DNA from: Phoronis australis
Lineage: Eukaryota > Phoronida > Phoronidae
Assembly (NCBI GenBank): GCA_002633005.1
Contig: NMRA01000021.1
Coordinates: forward strand, 906,298-970,297
Direction: 5' to 3'
DNA: 64,000 nucleotides
Every line of letters begins with the position of its first letter. Position 1 is the stretch's first letter. This document shows, piece after piece, positions 59,701 through 64,000 of the stretch. A program made the translations under genes and the position numbers. The notes under the pieces were generated by a model. It did not search any database. It saw only the letters and a program-made list of their open reading frames with translations, and was not told the origin of the DNA.

Positions 59701-62700
59701 GAAGAAGCCATTAGTTGCCTCCGCACTTTCATCGACTGCATCCATCAGAAACGTGGCCTGCTTGTCGGTGACTTCCTGGGTTTCATCCAACCGGAAATTT
59801 TGGACCACTTGCGTCGGAACTGTGAATAAAATGAATTAATAATTCCAGTGGGGCTAATTCGTATATTTCTCGAAGCATGGGTTAACTTCCTGTACGCGTC
59901 TTTCCGCTACGTGAGCATAATTCAAGACTGTACAGACAATCCGAGCGTGGTGCCTATTACATGACTGACATTTAAAAACCTCTATAAAGTCCAGGAATTG
60001 AAATTGCACCAATTATTTACATTTTTAAAATCATTTAGTTATAATAATTTCATCAGCTATCCCTTTTTGCGGAGGTAGGAAACTCTTATTAACATGGGCG
60101 GCGCACCATAAGGGGCTGGGGGGCTATAGCCCCACGTTTTTCAGTGCTGCTCCACCCATGGTCTGTGGGCGGTGCATCACAGGGGGGCTGGGGGGCTATG
60201 GCCCCTCCCCCAGTGGTGCGCCGCTCATGATCGTGTACATGTAATTTTTACGAAATGCGGCAATCACACTTTCCAAGACGTGTCGGACAAGTGGAAAATG
60301 TCATACAGCGCAAGAATTCAATGGTGTCGGCATTACAACTTATACCCCATTAACGAATAAATATCGTAGAATGAGAGTGATACAGTGGTATGCACGTCAT
60401 TTCAATGGCGCCATTTTGGTAGGATAATGTCGCAGTTGTGCTACATCTTGCTTTTTACTGATATGCAAGAAACAATGTCTACGGAACGCTCTTCAGGAAG
60501 TAACCAGTGGATGCCTCTTAGTACTCTGTGATTCTTCTCTCTAACAAAAACACAGTGGTGCCTTCAACCGAGATTGGTAGATAAGTCAGTATTCCTTTTC
60601 CGATGTGCAGATATTTATTGCAAACAGTCTGTAAGAAACACCTGTCCAGACGTCTGCATTACATTTGGGTATAGAATTAGAGCGAAAGTTTGGCCAACTT
60701 ACCGTCTTCTCCGGAGTAACCTATTACTTTGTTGCCAGGGTTTCTGTTTATGCCGAGGTCATTCTGGGACGTGACTTGGACCTCATAAGGCTTGTAAATC
60801 GGCATGTTGAAGAAGACTTTTTTGTCACCCGTTCCGGGGGGCACCAGGACGTAATCCAAATCAAACATGTCCAGTCGTCTGTAGGACACCTTATACTGGA
60901 AACCCTTACCACCGTAAGCAATACGAGGAACAGGCTACAAATGACAGTAATAACTTGAAATCGTTGTCTAGTAACATGAGTACAATTTTTAACGCTGTCA
61001 TTTAACTCCTTATTCTGTCAAAAGTAACTTTTTACTTAGTCCACCTCCAACTATGAAATTGGGCTCAAATTGTTTCTTAGGCGGAAAAATTATTTCTGGA
61101 ATTGGGAAGAACTGAATTTCTTGCCGAAATAAAAATAAAAGCCATTTTACATATCGTATTAATTTGATTCAATGCTTCTCTTACCCAGTGTACGATGTCC
61201 AACCAGACGTCAATGTTTCAACATTTTTGCTAAACACGTATTGCAACGGTTTCGCCATCAAGACATTACATAAATTTTGCGTTTATAGAGTTTACACCTT
61301 ACGTGCGAAGACAGACCATTACCATACATGTAAACTTCTCTCAAATCTAATTCAGTGGATATGTTTAGATAGCCATTAATACCAATTAAGCAGCTGAAAT
61401 CAATTTAATTTGACAATGAAAATAAAATTTACCGGCAACAACACAGTTGGCTGCTTCATTAACAAATTACATGCATTCGACACATAATAAAATATAATAA
61501 ATTTAAATATCAGAAGCCTCTAGTGTCTAAAGGGAACATTGCTTATTTTTTACTCATTTATTTATTATTCATTACAATGAGAGTGACCCCATCCGCAGTT
61601 TTCACTGCTTACAACAGCAGTTTTTGATGGTAATGCGTTTAGAAAAATACAGATTCTTAGTTATCTTGGAAAGACACCCGCCTTGGTTATGCATTCATTA
61701 CTATTGCTGGATTGAATACAGTCTGTTTCAGCCATTCGTGTTTGGTGGAAGTAAAGTTAGAAACCGGAAGCTGACCTCTTGACATTTGGTGTGTGTCACT
61801 CTTTATTGTTGCATGGATGCTGAGTTTACCCCAAGGGAACAGTAATTTACGTTATAAACGCCTTTCTAAGATAACCACGAGTGTGTATCTGAAGTAAAGC
61901 TAATATATAAATTGACTGCATTCCCATGTTAAAGCTCATAGGAGTAAAAATCCCCACATGGAAACAATGTGGTTCAACAGTGCGCATGTAACGATCACTT
62001 ACATCCCACGCAACTACTAGCTTCCTCTGTCCCTCGTCGAGAACGCTCACATTTTTCGGGTTCACTTCAGGTCTATTTTCAGGAGTCCTACAGTAGTTTA
62101 CCGTATTTCTCTTTGCTACGGTGGGTCTGCTTGTCCCTATTGCGTTGCGCGCGCTGACCCGGAAGTAGTAATCATTTCCGGGATACAGAGCAATGTCACT
62201 TCCACGAGCGTAAGAGTTCACTTCTCCTTCCAGTGTCCATTGTGTTTCTGAGGTATTGTATTCAACAATGTAGCCGAGAATGGGGGAGTTGTTGTCTATG
62301 GCACCTTCCCACGTGATTCTTGCTTCACGCGGTTGGCAAGATCTAATGACAACGTTTTGAGGGGCATCGGGTGCAGCTGAAATCAAAACATTTTAATGCT
62401 GATCACTGTTAAATACATGACAACATGTGAGTTCCTTCTCATGTGCTGTATTAGGCCAACCACATCATATCCCACTGACGTAGCAACAACACGAAATTTC
62501 TATGTGTTAAAGCGCCCTAATTCCGTGATTTAAACAGTCATTGCATCTCTTCTAAAACAGATGGGTTAAACTGCAACGTTATACAACTCCTCTGCAAGTA
62601 AAAAGGTGAATACCTCTTCGATTAAAAAAATCCCTAAAGATAGCGATATGCAGCCAACGAGAGTGAGAGTCAACTACGCCTTCTGATATTTAATACCTAG

Positions 62701-63459
62701 AACTATGGATGACTTCGATGTCACAGCTTGATAGGCCTTAGCGGGATAGGCAGAGCTGGGGGTTGCGATGGACTGGAATTTCGGTCATCGGATGTACATG
62801 TAGAACAATTGTCACTCTAAGAGACTAGGCAGGTCAAGGAGTAATCTGGGTGTGTGACGGACACATGTACAGTGACGTCGTAGCAAGTATAATATCTTTT
62901 TGACAGTGTCAAAGCTATACCTTTCAGCTGTCAGAAAATTTTGCGAGGGACCTCTCCTTAAATATGCTCTTTCCCGTTCAATCAGCTAATTAACTCAAAA
63001 TCCATTTTGCAGCGGAGATAGATGTTAGTTTTCCAATGGCATGCTACAAGGAAGATAGTAATTACCATCCTCAATTTATCATCATTTCATTGGACTCAGT
63101 ACCTTGCAGAGCAGGGGCAGACGGGGCAGCCGACGGGGCAGCGGTCCCGGACATCCACATGGGGGGGGGTCTAACCAGTCTATGAATAAACCGTCTGAAA
63201 TTGTGCTTGATTTGTAGTTGAATAAAGTTTCTTTTTTATGTTTTTATGTTTCATCTTTTTTTGCTTTTGTGATTGGATATCTGGTAGAGTTTCTTGACTC
63301 GTTACCTTGTACGACCAATGCAGCCTCTGCAGTGGCTTCATCAACTCCATTACTAGCATTACACGTGTAAGTCGCCGTGTCGTTCAAAGTGGCTGGCGTT
63401 ATCTTCAGGGTAGCACCGCCATCTTCCGTGGAATATTTCCCATCACTCATGTCTAGCGC
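53505..63459 (-). CDS. L1CAM/neuroglian family cell adhesion molecule, 3' part (12 exons)
   Basis: L1-family proteins are neuronal surface adhesion molecules anchored to ankyrin. Exons, 5' to 3': 63459-63306, 62376-62003, 60934-60703, 59819-59689, 59516-59255, 58080-57958, 57551-57369, 57070-56945, 56273-56109, 54968-54837, 54113-54071, 53709-53505. All phases agree, giving 709 residues and a TGA. Order: end of the last Ig domain with TATYTCNASNG (1-51), five fibronectin III domains (about 52-176, 177-253, 254-384, 385-486, 487-583; the second ends in the family hallmark VIGYSGED), membrane helix 594-617, and a 92-residue tail. The tail carries FNEDGSFIGQY (678-688), the ankyrin-binding motif whose tyrosine phosphorylation releases ankyrin, and ends STFV, a likely PDZ ligand. 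The N-terminal Ig domains should lie beyond the right edge. Two donors (GTACCG, GTAGCG) are weak but fixed by frame. Confidence 0.93.
54568..54625 (-). repeat. tRNA-like sequence (SINE or pseudo-tRNA) in an L1-gene intron
   Basis: Minus-strand TTTGGCTCAGCTAGCAGAGC is a good D-arm/A-box match, followed about 30 nt on by GGTTCCACTC, a weak B box. Acceptor and T stems do not pair well, so a working tRNA is unlikely. Confidence 0.35.
60091..60230. repeat. Dispersed repeat A, copy 2, in an L1-gene intron
   Basis: It starts CATGGGCGGCGCA, contains two G-run/C-run palindromes (GGGGGGCTATAGCCCC and GGGGGGCTATGGCCCC) and ends GGTGCGCCGCTCATG. Same two-subunit layout as 11879-12023. It sits between L1 exons at 59689-59819 and 60703-60934. 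Confidence 0.65.
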
Positions 63460-64000
63460 CTGGAAGTTGAATGTGTTTGTTTAGAGAGGTTTGCATGTCA
63501 AAGACAGCATTAATCTTGTTGAGTCACATTCTCTAGTTTTATGAATCTGTGTTGAGGTGGTGAGCGTGTAACACGGATGGTGGGACCTTCCATTTGTTTA
63601 CATCAGCCGTCACCGTTGGTTGTGTTACAATTTCAGGCAAAAAGAATGGAAGAGGATATTTTTTCGTTTATATTCTAACATTAAGGTTTCATACTAATGG
63701 CGGTTCGTATCGCATCAACTTTTAGCGAGTTTCCACTAAAAAGCAGAACGTTTCTTTTTTGGTCAGTGTTCGTACAGCAACTGGTGTGCCGACCACACAT
63801 CATTAAAAGGTGTGCCGACCAAAAACATTGAAGCCACGTGTCTCAGATAAGACTCATTTAGACTCTCCAGTCTGTGTGGCAAATGACCACATAGTGTATA
63901 GACCTATTTACTAGTATTTCCATATTATAAGTAGTCATAATGTCTTCAGCAAGCAATAAATGTGTTACCAAATCCCTGCGTTACTACCTACATAGCAGTA
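63460..64000. other. Intron of the L1-family gene (minus strand)
   Basis: Region upstream, in gene sense, of the first exon seen. No further Ig-domain exon is recognisable before the window ends, so the next one lies outside. Confidence 0.5.

Noticed and set aside
61847-62002. Apparent extension of the first FnIII exon (minus strand)
   Set aside because: A GTAAGT donor at 62002 and the phase-matched next exon at 60934 show that this is intron read-through.

Overview
The window is intron-rich, AT-leaning animal DNA full of decayed transposable elements. It is not bacterial or viral: coding sequence is cut into short exons with GT/AG junctions, long introns and many microsatellites. The recognisable genes (a myotubularin-related lipid phosphatase, an L1/neuroglian-type adhesion molecule, an MS4A-like four-span protein and a secreted Caspr-type fibrinogen-like protein) point to a bilaterian invertebrate, probably marine (for example a lancelet, hemichordate or mollusc). 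The species cannot be fixed from the sequence alone.

Layout. 1-12.8 kb is a transposon graveyard: pieces of an unnamed multi-copy gene family (178-837 and 10.2-11.9 kb), a degenerate THAP domain between 16-bp inverted repeats (966-1825), a RecQ-like helicase scrap (3577-3849), a broken Ty3/gypsy element on the minus strand (about 5.2-8.1 kb) and several G/C-run small repeats (11.9-12.8 kb). 13,580-32,051 (+) carries a complete MTMR14 (Jumpy) phosphoinositide phosphatase gene. I could join 16 exons into one open frame of 565 codons with matching phases at every junction. Two minisatellites lie in its introns. 34.3-36.8 kb (-) is a decayed BEL/Pao element, followed by a 250-bp inverted-repeat MITE (38.7 kb). 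43,219-43,800 (-) encodes an MS4A-like tetraspan protein. 48,456-51,427 (+) is a two-exon gene for a 230-residue secreted protein that is a single fibrinogen-like domain of the Caspr/neurexin-IV kind. 53,505-63,459 (-) is the 3' part of an L1CAM/neuroglian family gene: 12 exons, 709 residues, covering the end of an Ig domain, five fibronectin III domains, a membrane helix and a tail with the ankyrin-binding FIGQY motif. The gene runs off the right edge of the window.

The genes do not form a visible functional cluster. Two surface-adhesion-type genes (Caspr-like, L1-like) sit next to each other, but converge in orientation and share no evident control. Two single-N gaps (2876 and 45474) are flanked by duplicated sequence and look like unresolved assembly joins. 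I found no convincing new biological system. The most useful leads are the stand-alone Caspr-type secreted protein, the non-vertebrate MS4A-like gene, an unassigned exon at 32.7 kb, and several dispersed repeat families with two copies each in this window.
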